Source: Desmonostoc geniculatum HA4340-LM1 (lineage in GTDB: Bacteria; Cyanobacteriota; Cyanobacteriia; Cyanobacteriales; Nostocaceae). Taken from it: a DNA stretch of 58,300 nucleotides. The position numbers and the translations under genes are program-made. Positions 18,586 to 27,096 of the stretch are shown here, piece after piece (the first letter of the stretch is position 1; each line of letters starts with the position of its first letter). The notes under the pieces are model-generated. The model was not told where the DNA came from. It did not search any database and saw only the letters and a list, made by a program, of their open reading frames with translations. The DNA lies in contig JAHHHB010000034.1 in the NCBI GenBank assembly GCA_019359545.1, forward strand, positions 1 to 58,300, read 5' to 3'.

Positions 18586-19443
18586 TTACCTTTCTTTTTC
18601 TTTGTATCTTTGCGCCTTTGCGCCTTTGCGTGTTGGCATAGCGGGGCGTAGCCCGACAAAAAAATATTTATGCAAGAGGTCTATGGCTGGTGGTTTATTA
18701 TCCAATTTCATTCCTGATTTATCTAACCCTGCTTGGGATATTAATGTCAGAAAGGTGTTAGTAGGAATTGCTGAGTTTAATCCGGTTTTCACTTCTTCAT
18801 TTCGATCGCCAGATTCGTTTTGCACTGTCGCTACAGTATCGCCTTGTCCGTGAATTCCCACAACACGCCCGGAAACGTCGAATACCGGGCCCCCACTCAT
18901 CCCTCGCCTTGTCACGGCATCGTAGCGCATGGCGTAGCCTTCGGCGTTACCAGAACGGATATTAGTAACTTGTCCGTTGGTAAAGGCATATTCTCGTTCT
19001 GTTCCGCCGCCGGTGGGAAGGGGATAACCGGAAATATAAACTCCAGAACCGATACTTGCTTCGTCGGAATTTGTCAATGGCGCAATGGGTAATTCTTCGT
19101 TGCTTTCAAATTTGGCGATCGCTAAATCCAAACTACCTTGATTTTCTGACAAACTTTGCACTGTTGTTACAGCATATTCTTGACCTTTGGATGTCCGAAT
19201 CATGTATTCAGAATTCGGGTTTTTGACGACATGATTGGCGGTTAATATAGTATATGTTTTGCCATTTTTGGCAATAATTACCCCAGAACCACTATCACCA
19301 GGACTCAGGGTATTATTAATTTGCACTGTGGTGGGAATTGCAGTTTTCGCAACTTCTTTGGCAGATTTAGCAAACGCAGGCTGAGTAATCACAATACTGG
19401 CGACAACTGCGGTTCCTGCAAGTAACTGATTGAAATAATTCAT
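18586..19443 (-). CDS. secreted trypsin-like serine protease
   Basis: The 285-residue protein has a signal peptide (about 1-25, ending PAFA) and a chymotrypsin-fold protease domain. The triad is His71 (TANHVV), Asp106 (LDLAIAKF) and Ser183 (GMSGGPVFD). No PDZ domain follows. The last 20-25 residues (GLRPAMPTRKGAKAQ and onward) are encoded by a dispersed repeat (GCGCCTTTGCGCCTTTGCG type), so the natural C-terminus has probably been replaced. It is the last gene of a three-gene minus-strand group with the small protein at 19496 and a second protease at 19851. Confidence 0.88.
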   Translation of the reverse strand: MNYFNQLLAGTAVVASIVITQPAFAKSAKEVAKTAIPTTVQINNTLSPGDSGSGVIIAKNGKTYTILTANHVVKNPNSEYMIRTSKGQEYAVTTVQSLSENQGSLDLAIAKFESNEELPIAPLTNSDEASIGSGVYISGYPLPTGGGTEREYAFTNGQVTNIRSGNAEGYAMRYDAVTRRGMSGGPVFDVSGRVVGIHGQGDTVATVQNESGDRNEEVKTGLNSAIPTNTFLTLISQAGLDKSGMKLDNKPPAIDLLHKYFFVGLRPAMPTRKGAKAQRYKEKER

Positions 19444-19495
19444 GTTAACTCCTTGATATCGAATTTTTGATTTTTTTCTAGATTGCTAGAAAGTC

Positions 19496-19846
19496 TTACC
19501 TAAGACACTTGACAAATTTAAAACGTTGCATCATTTCTTCAAATACTGAGCCGTAAGCATAGATACTTGTTGCAGACCACCGTTGACCAGTCCAGACATA
19601 TACTTGTCCATTGGCGATCGCAATGTAAACTGGACGATTCCAATCAGACATTCCATAAAAAACAGGAATTTGACATCCTTGGGTAATCAGAAACGGCTTT
19701 CTAACAGATTCTTCAACGGATTGTACGACTCCAACTTTTACATTTTGGTTATCTCTCAAAACTTCTTTCGTCAACAAATTGTCTACAGAAGTTGTGTTTG
19801 TGACAGCAACAACCACCAATGCTGATGCCAAAAATTGTTGAAACAT
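19496..19846 (-). CDS. small secreted protein between two proteases
   Basis: The 116-residue protein has a short hydrophobic N-terminus (FLASALVVVAVTN) that could be a signal peptide. A compact domain with CQIPVFYGMSDWNRPVYIAIANGQVYVWTGQRW follows. I recognise no family. Two cysteines (in QGCQ and KCLR) could pair outside the cell. It lies 4 bp after the upstream protease gene and 52 bp before the next, so it is probably co-transcribed with both; a role as inhibitor, chaperone or substrate is speculative. Confidence 0.6.
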   Translation of the reverse strand: MFQQFLASALVVVAVTNTTSVDNLLTKEVLRDNQNVKVGVVQSVEESVRKPFLITQGCQIPVFYGMSDWNRPVYIAIANGQVYVWTGQRWSATSIYAYGSVFEEMMQRFKFVKCLR

Positions 19847-19850
19847 ACAC

Positions 19851-20618
19851 CTAAAAACTCCTTAGTTTTAGATAACTACTAATAGGAATTCCCCAACTGG
19901 AATGAATCATTTGATCTAAGATTTCTGGCTGTGGCGAAGTTCCATCATCAAAGGTATAAACCCCAAAATCTGGGTCACGGTTTTTCACTCGTCCGTTAAT
20001 TCCCACTAGTAAACCTTGTTGGTTAAAAATCGGCCCGCCACTCATACCAACGCTGATATCGTTGGTGTAACCTAAACGATATCCTTGGTCTAGGGATTTG
20101 GGTAAAAGTAGAGATACTACTCCTTGGGTAAGGCGAAGCCCCCGGATACCCCGGTCAAAGGTTGTGGTCAGGTGGTCTGGGGCGTACATGGGAAACCCTG
20201 CGGTGTATAAGGGTTCACCTGGTGTTACAGGTTGCGGATCGATTGGGGCGATGCGATAAGGCGTTGAACTCCGAAACTGTACGATCGCCATATCCAATTT
20301 CCCAATCTGCACAAAATTACGTGTCGCGGGAAGATATCGCCGACTATCAACGGTCATAATCGTCAGTTTGTCGCTAAATCCGACTACGTGCCAGTTTGTC
20401 AGCACCGTATAAATTTCACCTTGACGCCGGACAATCACACCAGATCCCGATGCTGAACCTGTGAAAATCCGAACTGTGGTTTGGCGGGCGATTTGTTCGA
20501 TTTCTGACCTCGCTACATCAGTTGCGATCGCGGTACGAGTTTCCGCTGTGCAATTGAGGGGATGAGCGATTAAAATTATGCCAATACTCAGTCGCAGCAA
20601 TCCCCGCATCAATGACAT
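19851..20618 (-). CDS. secreted trypsin-like serine protease
   Basis: The 255-residue protein has a signal peptide (about 1-25) and a trypsin-like domain with His77 (TNWHVV), Asp109 (LDMAIVQF) and Ser193 (VGMSGGPIF). It is a diverged paralogue of the protease at 18586. No PDZ or other domain follows. It is the first complete gene of the group; a start-less coding remnant ends one base upstream of its ATG. Confidence 0.87.
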   Translation of the reverse strand: MSLMRGLLRLSIGIILIAHPLNCTAETRTAIATDVARSEIEQIARQTTVRIFTGSASGSGVIVRRQGEIYTVLTNWHVVGFSDKLTIMTVDSRRYLPATRNFVQIGKLDMAIVQFRSSTPYRIAPIDPQPVTPGEPLYTAGFPMYAPDHLTTTFDRGIRGLRLTQGVVSLLLPKSLDQGYRLGYTNDISVGMSGGPIFNQQGLLVGINGRVKNRDPDFGVYTFDDGTSPQPEILDQMIHSSWGIPISSYLKLRSF

Positions 20619-20732
20619 TTATAATTCCCTGCTTGTGTTGGATTCTGGTTGCTGCGGTGCAGGTTTGGAGTTACTGGGAGACACTACCGGAGTTTCATCA
20701 CTACCCAAGCGGCTACTGACATCGATATAGAG
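20619..20732 (-). pseudogene. 3' remnant of an unidentified gene upstream of the protease
   Basis: The minus strand has an open frame that begins after a TAG near 20734 and ends with TAA at 20619-20621, one base before the protease start. It has no start codon. The translation is Pro/Ser/Gln-rich (RLGSDETPVVSPSNSKPAP and so on), like the disordered tail of a longer protein. The 5' part seems to have been removed when the ArsR genes came to lie here. Confidence 0.4.
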
Positions 20733-20773
20733 CTAATTTGATTTTTTCTAATTAGATTGACATCTAATTTGAT
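20733..20773. promoter_or_regulatory. three phased CTAATTnGAT boxes (candidate ArsR operator)
   Basis: CTAATTTGAT at 20733-20742, CTAATTAGAT at 20748-20757 and CTAATTTGAT at 20764-20773 are spaced 15 and 16 bp apart, directly before the ArsR gene start at 20785. The central box lies in the palindrome TCTAATTAGA. The same arrangement precedes the paralogue. Confidence 0.65.
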
Positions 20774-20784
20774 CGTAACAAATT

Positions 20785-21345
20785 ATGGAGAAAGAACAGT
20801 TTCAGACCCTGCTACGATTTTTCAAAGCTTTAGCGGACGAAAGCCGATTGAAGATTGTAGGTATCCTGGCGAATCAGGAGTGCAGCGTCGAAGAATTAGC
20901 TGTGTTACTGCAACTCAAAGAACCGACAGTATCCCATCATCTAGCGAAACTTAAGGAACTAAATTTGGTGACTATGCGCCCTGAGGGTAATAGTCGCCTG
21001 TATCAGTTGGATAGCGGTGCTTTGCAAAGGATCAGCAAGCAAATTTTTACACCTGAGCAAATTGCTTCTTTGATTGAGGATGTAGATACTGAAGCTTGGG
21101 AAAACAAAGTGTTGAAAAACTATTTTGAAGGCGAACGCCTCAAAGAAATCCCCGCTAGTCGCAAAAAGCGCTTAGTAATTCTCAAGTGGTTAGCAAATAG
21201 ATTTGAAATTGGGGTTCAGTATCCAGAACGTACAGTCAATGATATTCTCAAGCGCTACCATCCTGACTACGCCACCCTACGACGGGAATTGATCGGCTAC
21301 CAGCTAATGCAGCGAGAGAATGGGATTTATTGCCGTTCGGACTGA
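20785..21345 (+). CDS. ArsR-type regulator with DUF2087 domain (paralogue 1)
   Basis: The 186-residue protein joins an ArsR winged helix (about 1-80; recognition region EPTVSHHLAKLKELNLVTMR) to a C-terminal DUF2087 domain (about 115-183; KKRLVILKWLANRF, ILKRYHPDYATLRRELIGYQLM). No CxC metal site is visible in the HTH, so it is unlikely to be a classical arsenic or metal sensor. Its own promoter carries three phased boxes, suggesting autoregulation. A close paralogue follows 72 bp downstream. Confidence 0.88.
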   Translation: MEKEQFQTLLRFFKALADESRLKIVGILANQECSVEELAVLLQLKEPTVSHHLAKLKELNLVTMRPEGNSRLYQLDSGALQRISKQIFTPEQIASLIEDVDTEAWENKVLKNYFEGERLKEIPASRKKRLVILKWLANRFEIGVQYPERTVNDILKRYHPDYATLRRELIGYQLMQRENGIYCRSD

Positions 21346-21368
21346 TCAGTGATGTGGTTGAATTAATT

Positions 21369-21410
21369 AAAATTAGATATACTTCTAATTAGATCTCTGT
21401 CTAAATAGAA
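21369..21410. promoter_or_regulatory. three phased boxes before the second ArsR gene
   Basis: AAAATTAGAT (21369-21378), CTAATTAGAT (21385-21394) and CTAAATAGAA (21401-21410) repeat at 16-bp intervals immediately upstream of the ATG at 21418. The palindrome TCTAATTAGA occupies 21384-21393. This matches the array at 20733-20773. Confidence 0.65.
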
Positions 21411-21417
21411 GTTAGTT

Positions 21418-22002
21418 ATGCAACCACAACAACTTAACATCTTGCTGGGCTTTTTCAAGGCGTTAGCAGACAATAGTCGATTGAAGATAATAGGTATTTT
21501 GGCGAATGAGGAGTGTAGCGTTGAAGAGTTGGCGGTACAAATGCAACTCAAGAAGCCAACGATATCCCATCATTTGACAAAACTTAAGCAGCTAAATTTG
21601 GTGACAATGCGCTCTGATGGCAATAGCTATCTATATCAATTAGATAACGACGCTTTGCAAAGTATCAGCAAGGACATTTTTACACCTGATAAAATAGCAA
21701 GTTTGATAGAAGATATGGGTACTGAAGATTGGGAAAGCAAAGTTCTGAAAAACCATATAGAAGAGGATAGGTGTAATCAAAACTCCGTCCAACGCCTCAA
21801 AGAAATTCCTGCTAGTCGCAAAAAGCGGTTAGTTATTCTCAAGTGGTTAGCGAGTCAGTTTAAGGTAGGAATCAACTACCCGGAACGCCTGGTAAATGAG
21901 ATTCTTAAACGCTACCATCCTGACTACGCTACTTTACGACGGGAGTTGATTGGCTATCAGTTAATGCAGCGAGAAAATGGAATTTATTGGCGTATGACAT
22001 AG
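21418..22002 (+). CDS. ArsR-type regulator with DUF2087 domain (paralogue 2)
   Basis: The 194-residue paralogue of the preceding gene has the same order: winged helix (KPTISHHLTKLKQLNLVTMR) and DUF2087 (RLKEIPASRKKRLVILKWLA). It differs by a short insertion (CNQNSVQ) before the second domain. Most residues are shared, so the pair arose by tandem duplication. Effector and targets are unknown; similar boxes in both promoters suggest cross-regulation. Confidence 0.88.
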   Translation: MQPQQLNILLGFFKALADNSRLKIIGILANEECSVEELAVQMQLKKPTISHHLTKLKQLNLVTMRSDGNSYLYQLDNDALQSISKDIFTPDKIASLIEDMGTEDWESKVLKNHIEEDRCNQNSVQRLKEIPASRKKRLVILKWLASQFKVGINYPERLVNEILKRYHPDYATLRRELIGYQLMQRENGIYWRMT

Positions 22003-22006
22003 GTGT

Positions 22007-22136
22007 GATATCACGTCCGGTTAAAGACTTATCATTAGGGCAGCAGGGGGGCAGACGAGCAGGGGAGCAGAGGGGAAGGGTTTTTGGTTTTCTGCATAGA
22101 TTCGGGAATCATAACTAATTAGCCGGACATGATATG
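22007..22136. mobile_element. MITE-like element, family D
   Basis: The left tip GATATCACGTCCGGTTAA matches the reverse complement of the right tip (CATATCATGTCCGGCTAA), and the similarity extends inward (TTATCATT versus TTATGATT). The interior is a GGGGCAGACGAGCAGGGG-type low-complexity stretch. Length is about 130 bp, non-coding, immediately after the second ArsR gene. Confidence 0.65.
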
Positions 22137-22264
22137 AGAACAAGATCGAATACCAAATTTTGTGGCAGGCATTTGGCTTTTAAAAGCTGCTACTTAGACT
22201 CCTCGAATTGGAGACTTAAACAAATACTTTTCCAGGTTTTATGGATGAATAATCGTGAATTACA

Positions 22265-22297
22265 AGATCCCCGACTTCTCTAGAAAGTGGGGGATCT
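22265..22297. terminator. hairpin downstream of the ABC transporter ATPase gene
   Basis: AGATCCCCGACTT pairs with AAGTGGGGGATCT across a short loop. It lies about 40 bp beyond the stop of the minus-strand ATPase gene. The same sequence type recurs in cyanobacterial genomes as a repeat, so the terminator role is only probable. Confidence 0.55.
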
Positions 22298-22334
22298 GTG
22301 GCCTTCATGAGCAAATATATTTTTACTCCGCAAA

Positions 22335-23117
22335 TTATTTTCCCAAATAAGCTTCGAGAACTTTGGGATTGCTTTGAATTTCTGCTGGCGTACCGTCAGC
22401 TAAATTTTGTCCTTCAGCAAGTACCCAAACGCGATCGCACAATGACATAATGACATCCATATTGTGTTCAATAATCAAAAATGTCATGCCATCTTGGCGG
22501 TTCCAAGTGAGAATGCGATCGCAAATATCATCAATTAATCTCGGATTTACCCCTGCTGCTGGTTCATCCAACAAAATTAACTTGGGATTAGTCATCAGTG
22601 CGCGTCCCATTTCCAACAGCTTACGTTGTCCGCCAGACAAACCACCAGCATAATCCTGGGCTTTTTTTGCCAAGCCTACGGATTCTAACAGAAACATTGC
22701 TCTTTCTTGGAGTTGCTTTTCTTCCTTGGCGACGATGTGCGGTTGTAACTGCACTTGCCAAAAGTTCTCACCTGTTTGTTTTTGCGCCGCCAACAACATA
22801 TTTTCTAACACCGACAACCGCGAGAGAGTCCGTGCGACTTGAAAGGTGCGTACTACCCCTTGTTGCGCGATTTGATATGGTTGCAAATTGTGAATAGGTT
22901 CGCCGTCAAAAATTACTCGTCCTTTATCTGGGCGGATAAAGTTCGAGAGTAAATTAAATAAAGTGGTTTTACCAGCACCATTGGGGCCAATTAAACCCGT
23001 GATGCTGCCTTTTGCAACTTCAATTTTCGCTTCATTGACTGCTTTAATACCACCAAAGCTTTTAGAAAGTCCACTGGCTACCAGTAGAGGAAGTGGTGAT
23101 GATTGGTTATTTACCAA
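22335..23117 (-). CDS. livG: branched-chain/neutral amino acid ABC transporter ATPase (LivG type)
   Basis: The 260-residue ATPase has Walker A (GPNGAGKTT near 43-51), the LivG-specific insert after it, the signature LSGGQRKLLEMGRAL and Walker B (LILLDEPAAG). It energises uptake of hydrophobic or branched-chain amino acids. In heterocystous cyanobacteria the corresponding N-I system is called Nat with subunits at scattered loci, so this may be NatA. It overlaps the permease gene by 11 bp and is translated after it. Confidence 0.9.
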   Translation of the reverse strand: MVNNQSSPLPLLVASGLSKSFGGIKAVNEAKIEVAKGSITGLIGPNGAGKTTLFNLLSNFIRPDKGRVIFDGEPIHNLQPYQIAQQGVVRTFQVARTLSRLSVLENMLLAAQKQTGENFWQVQLQPHIVAKEEKQLQERAMFLLESVGLAKKAQDYAGGLSGGQRKLLEMGRALMTNPKLILLDEPAAGVNPRLIDDICDRILTWNRQDGMTFLIIEHNMDVIMSLCDRVWVLAEGQNLADGTPAEIQSNPKVLEAYLGK

Positions 23118-24240
23118 GGGTGAGCTCCTCCTTTTTCCCTAAGATACCTTGAGGACGCCAAATCATCAGTACCATTAAAATAAATCCGATTACCATGATG
23201 CGAAATGCACCCAAACGTGCTTCATCAAGGGGGACGATTCTAGGCAAAACTTCTCGCGTAATGGCATCGTAAGCAAAGAAAACTACCGCGCCTAAGATTG
23301 TGCCAATGTTATTACCAGAACCGCCTAAAATCACCATAATCCAAGTATCAAAAGTCAACTGTGGTTGAAAATTATCAGGGTAAATAGCGCCGAGTTGCCA
23401 AGCGAAGAACGCACCAGCGATGCCAGCGATCGCACCTCCAAGCATGAGAGACTGTAATTTATACCAGAACACATTTTTTCCCAGTGCCTTGGGAATTTCT
23501 TCATCTTCGCGGATAGCTTTGAGAATTCTACCCCAAGGCGATCGCACCAAAATTTCTAACCGCCAGAATACAAGTGCTAAAACCAACAGCAGCACCAACA
23601 TTAAACCTGCTTTTGGGTTGTAACTATACAATCCAATTACCCCAGAAATATAAATTGCTACTGCCAAAACTGCTAACACAATTCCCACTCCCAAGCGCGA
23701 TGCAAATTCTTGTTTGCTACTCAACCTTTGGCTGGAATCAGCAGCTCGAAATTTTTGGGCAGTGCGAATCCATCGCCACAGCGTAAACAAAGTTACAACG
23801 GCTAACAGTGTTAACAGCCCAATCATCACTAATCTGAAAAACAAACTCGGTTGTGTGGAGAACGGGATGGGATAACTTTGCACCCCAAACGCCCCAGAAA
23901 CCCAAGAATTTCCCACAGGTAATTCTTGATTATTCACCACTAAACGAATTAATTCTCCTGTACCGATGGTGACAATTGCTAGGTAATCTTCCCGCAAGCG
24001 CAGAGTTGCAAAACCAATTATTAAACCCAACAAAGCGGCTACCATTGCCCCAGCCAGCGCCGATATCAATAGGGTAACGCCCTTTAAGCTTAACAACACA
24101 GTTGTATATGCTCCCAGGGTCATAAAAGCAATGTGACCAAAGTTAATTAATCCGGTAAAGCCCCACTGCAAATTCAATCCGAGAGCAAATAGGGCAAAAC
24201 TGGCTGTAGAAATTGCTAAGAAAATCAGATATTCAACCAT
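23107..24240 (-). CDS. livM: branched-chain/neutral amino acid ABC transporter permease (LivM type)
   Basis: The 377-residue inner-membrane permease has the LivM hallmark GLNLQWGFTGLINFGHIAFMTLGAY at about 21-45, a second conserved block (SPWGRILKAIREDEEIPKALGKN) and a C-terminal IMVLMIWRPQGILG. About ten membrane helices are visible. An extra hydrophilic loop (about 165-190) lies between helices. It is the upstream partner of the ATPase at 22335. The binding protein and other subunits are not in this window. Confidence 0.9.
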   Translation of the reverse strand: MVEYLIFLAISTASFALFALGLNLQWGFTGLINFGHIAFMTLGAYTTVLLSLKGVTLLISALAGAMVAALLGLIIGFATLRLREDYLAIVTIGTGELIRLVVNNQELPVGNSWVSGAFGVQSYPIPFSTQPSLFFRLVMIGLLTLLAVVTLFTLWRWIRTAQKFRAADSSQRLSSKQEFASRLGVGIVLAVLAVAIYISGVIGLYSYNPKAGLMLVLLLVLALVFWRLEILVRSPWGRILKAIREDEEIPKALGKNVFWYKLQSLMLGGAIAGIAGAFFAWQLGAIYPDNFQPQLTFDTWIMVILGGSGNNIGTILGAVVFFAYDAITREVLPRIVPLDEARLGAFRIMVIGFILMVLMIWRPQGILGKKEELTLGK

Positions 24241-24708
24241 ATTAAATAGTTAAAAGTTGAGAGACACGATTCATCGCGTCTGTACAAGAGTTGGCAGTCT
24301 GTTCGCTCGATCGCCAAGAAATAAATTTTACAGGATTTTATTTGAAGTTCGCGTTTTCTGGACTGCGATCAAACCAGCCATTAATTGAGTTTAGTCCTCT
24401 TGAGAGGATTTAAGGAGTTTTCAAATAAAAAAACATTCAACTTTTCTTGTGGGGTGGGCGTCTCGCCCGCCCGTAAACAAGGGCGGACAAGATGTCCACC
24501 CCACAAAATTGGATAATTATTTCAAGGTCAACAAAGTTGAGCTTCAGAAGGTCAAAGTTGAACCTCAGAAGCTGATATCACCGGAAGCAGACGCCCAAAA
24601 TCCAAAATCGTATTAGCTCGATCGCAGTGCTGTATTATCGTTAAACCTGACTAATTTTCTGGGAATACTATTTATTGTTAGTGTTTGTTTATAAGGAATA
24701 ATTAACCT
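24241..24708. other. spacer with inverted repeat
   Basis: About 470 bp without a gene. It holds a GC-rich inverted repeat at 24447-24506, an upstream copy of the AGAGACACGATTCATCGCGTCT phrase seen elsewhere (44948, 51570) near 24261-24282, and a short direct repeat (GTCAACAAAGTTGAGCTTCAG, then GTCAAAGTTGAACCTCAG) near 24530-24570. The last 40 bp should include the promoter of the small gene at 24709. Confidence 0.5.
24447..24506. repeat. inverted repeat (TTGTGGGGTGG)
   Basis: The arms TTGTGGGGTGG (24447-24457) and CCACCCCACAA (24496-24506) are perfect. Between them, GGCGTCTCGCCCGCCC and GGGCGGACAAGATGTCC continue the stem imperfectly. It looks like a dispersed palindromic repeat of cyanobacteria, possibly transcribed as a hairpin. 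Confidence 0.7.
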
Positions 24709-24906
24709 ATGAATTTGCTCCGACTGAGAATGCATCATTTAATCGAGCAGTTAGCCGACGACGATCTGCAAAGCATTTGGAACGTTCTTGAAGCTTTACA
24801 TTGTGACTTTTATATGCTAAGAGCCATACAAAAAGTAAAGCGATCGCAGCAGCCGTGGGACATCTTAACCCATGATGAAGCAATACGACTGTTAATGTTT
24901 TTCTGA
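24709..24906 (+). CDS. small protein, possible antitoxin
   Basis: The 65-residue protein is largely helical (LIEQLADDDLQSIWNVLEAL) with a C-terminal DILTHDEAIRLL segment. The arrangement resembles small antitoxins that precede RelE-like toxins in cyanobacteria, and a RelE-like gene follows 111 bp downstream. It lacks a clear DNA-binding motif. The spacing between the two is unusually long for a toxin-antitoxin pair and is filled by a family C repeat fragment. Confidence 0.5.
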   Translation: MNLLRLRMHHLIEQLADDDLQSIWNVLEALHCDFYMLRAIQKVKRSQQPWDILTHDEAIRLLMFF

Positions 24907-24966
24907 TGCAGCAGTGCTTTTTATCTCGTCCCAGTATCCATAGCTTGCTTGTTTGCAGAAGTACAC

Positions 24967-25010
24967 AATCTAAAATCTAAAATCCAAAATCTAAAATCCA
25001 AAATGGTATA
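24967..25010 (-). repeat. partial family C repeat
   Basis: Read on the minus strand this begins ATACCATTTTGGATTTTAG and continues with GATTTTGGATTTTAGATT units, matching the left half of the elements at 2701 and 27097. It sits between the two small genes of the putative toxin-antitoxin pair. Confidence 0.6.
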
Positions 25011-25017
25011 ACGTCTA

Positions 25018-25275
25018 GTGAGTCTGGAAGTGCGCTATGCAAGGTCTTTTTTGCTAGACCTGAAAAATTTAGAACCTGCTGCTTACGAGCGGGTGTATGA
25101 TTTTGTGTTTATCGAATTTGCCCAAAAGGGGCAGTTGAGTGGACTCAAAGAACTACGACAGCTTGATAGTGAGGGGATTTATCACCGCTTCACTCTAGAT
25201 AATTATCTTATTGGTATAGAAATTAGGGGTGAAATTGTGAAATTTTTGCGTGTCATCCCTATGCCAGATGTTTAA
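25018..25275 (+). CDS. RelE/ParE-superfamily toxin-like protein
   Basis: The 85-residue protein has the compact beta-alpha layout of RelE-like mRNA interferases: EVRYARSFLLDLKNLEP at the start, GLKELRQLDSEGIYHRFTLDNYLIGIEI in the sheet, and KFLRVIPMPDV at the end. The start is GTG at 25018. Relatives cleave ribosome-bound mRNA; activity here is not shown. The likely antitoxin is the gene at 24709. Confidence 0.65.
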   Translation: MSLEVRYARSFLLDLKNLEPAAYERVYDFVFIEFAQKGQLSGLKELRQLDSEGIYHRFTLDNYLIGIEIRGEIVKFLRVIPMPDV

Positions 25276-25387
25276 GGTAAAGAGCTGAGGGAACACTTAA
25301 AACTGTAAACTGTATAAGGCTAGGCAGGGATCGCTATGACCTTCCATTAAACTGGTTTTTGAAAAACACTTTATTTGAGATTTCCCT

Positions 25388-26974
25388 ATGGATGCTAGGG
25401 CACTTTGGCAACGATACCAAAACTGGTTATATTTCCACGAGGGATTAGGACTGTACTTAGATGTGAGTCGAATGCGGTTCGATGATGCCTTTGTGGAGTC
25501 GTTGCAGCCGAAGTTTGACAAGGCGTTTGCGGATATGGCTGAACTGGAGAAGGGAGCGATCGCAAATCCCGATGAAAACCGCATGGTTGGACACTATTGG
25601 CTGCGAAATCCTGATTTAGCGCCAACTCCAGAACTTACACAAGAAATTGTCCAAACCCTGGAACAAATCGAAGCCTTTGCGGAAAAAGTCCAAACAGGTG
25701 CTATTCATCCTCCCAGAGCCAACCGCTTCACGGATATTATCTCTATTGGTATTGGTGGTTCCGCCCTCGGCCCCCAATTCGTCGCTGAAGCCTTGGCGCA
25801 TGATTTCCCGCCCCTGAAAATTCACTTTATTGATAACAGCGATCCCGCAGGTATCGATCGCGTTCTCAATCATCTGCGAAACAACCTTGCCAGCACTTTG
25901 GTATTGGTGATCTCCAAATCTGGGGGAACACCAGAACCTCGCAACGGCATGATTGAAGTTAAAAAAGCTTACGCCGGACACAATTTAGAGTTTGCCCAAT
26001 ATGCGGTAGCTATTACCAGCCCTGATAGCAACCTTGATAAGGTAGCCAAAGAAGAAGGCTGGTTAGCTAGGTTTCCCATGTACGACTGGGTGGGAGGACG
26101 CACCTCAGAAATGTCTGCTGTAGGGCTAGTACCAGCAGCACTGCAAGGCATTGATGTCCGCGCCATGCTGCAAGGTGCAAAAGAAATGGATGATGCTACC
26201 CGCGTCCCAGATGTGAAGAATAACCCAGCAGCCTTGCTTGCTTTGTCTTGGTACTTTGCTGGCAATGGAAAGGGCGAAAAAGATATGGTTGTTCTACCTT
26301 ACAAGGACAGCTTGTTGTTATTCAGTCGCTATCTGCAACAGCTGGTGATGGAATCCTTGGGCAAGGAAAAAGACTTAGACGGCAAAATTGTCTATCAAGG
26401 CATCGCCGTTTATGGTAACAAAGGCTCAACAGATCAACATGCTTACGTCCAGCAGTTACGCGAAGGTGTGCCGAATTTCTTTGCGACCCTCATCGAAGTT
26501 CTAGAAGATCGTCAGGGTGCATCGGCAGAAATAGATCCTGGAGTGACATCAGGCGATTATCTTTCCGGTTTTCTCCAAGGAACCCGACAAGCGCTTTATG
26601 AAAATCAGCGGGATTCCATCGCAATTACTATTCCCCAAGTTAACCCCCGAATTGTCGGGGCATTAATTGCTTTGTATGAACGTGCTGTTGGTTTATATGC
26701 TAGCTTGGTCAACGTCAACGCTTACCATCAACCAGGGGTAGAAGCTGGCAAAAAAGCTGCCGCCAGTATTCTTGACTTACAAACACGAGTAGTGGCAGTT
26801 CTACAAAAAGAAAAAACTCCCCTTTCTGTGGAAGAACTCGCCGAAAAGGCAGGTGCATCAGAGCAAGTTGAGGCAATTTACAAGATTTTGCGTCATCTCC
26901 ATACCAATAAGCGCGGTGTGGTTTTGCAAGGCGATCTGCATAAACCCAGTAGTTTGAGAGTTTCTGCTAGCTGA
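25388..26974 (+). CDS. pgi: glucose-6-phosphate isomerase
   Basis: The 528-residue enzyme interconverts glucose-6-phosphate and fructose-6-phosphate. The SIS phosphate-binding segment [14 protein letters not shown] lies near 176-189. The PGI signature [15 protein letters not shown] (with the catalytic Gln/His neighbourhood) is near 349-363, and the lysine motif is in [12 protein letters not shown]. The C-terminus has a small extra helical domain ([19 protein letters not shown]), as in cyanobacterial PGIs. The start ATG is at 25388. Confidence 0.97.
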   Translation: MDARALWQRYQNWLYFHEGLGLYLDVSRMRFDDAFVESLQPKFDKAFADMAELEKGAIANPDENRMVGHYWLRNPDLAPTPELTQEIVQTLEQIEAFAEKVQTGAIHPPRANRFTDIISIGIGGSALGPQFVAEALAHDFPPLKIHFIDNSDPAGIDRVLNHLRNNLASTLVLVISKSGGTPEPRNGMIEVKKAYAGHNLEFAQYAVAITSPDSNLDKVAKEEGWLARFPMYDWVGGRTSEMSAVGLVPAALQGIDVRAMLQGAKEMDDATRVPDVKNNPAALLALSWYFAGNGKGEKDMVVLPYKDSLLLFSRYLQQLVMESLGKEKDLDGKIVYQGIAVYGNKGSTDQHAYVQQLREGVPNFFATLIEVLEDRQGASAEIDPGVTSGDYLSGFLQGTRQALYENQRDSIAITIPQVNPRIVGALIALYERAVGLYASLVNVNAYHQPGVEAGKKAAASILDLQTRVVAVLQKEKTPLSVEELAEKAGASEQVEAIYKILRHLHTNKRGVVLQGDLHKPSSLRVSAS

Positions 26975-27035
26975 TAACTCTAGTGCAGATATCACATTTT
27001 GTGGATGATTGTTGTATCTGCAACAATTCTTTACT

Positions 27036-27083
27036 GTGAAGCATCTTAGATAGAAGGTATATCTTCAATCTAGGATGCTTCAC
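27036..27083. terminator. hairpin after pgi
   Basis: GTGAAGCATCTTAGAT (27036-27051) pairs with ATCTAGGATGCTTCAC (27068-27083), with one mismatch and a 16-base loop. No T-tract follows, so termination is only a possibility; it may be a structured repeat. Confidence 0.45.
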
Positions 27084-27096
27084 TGTATGATTGTCA

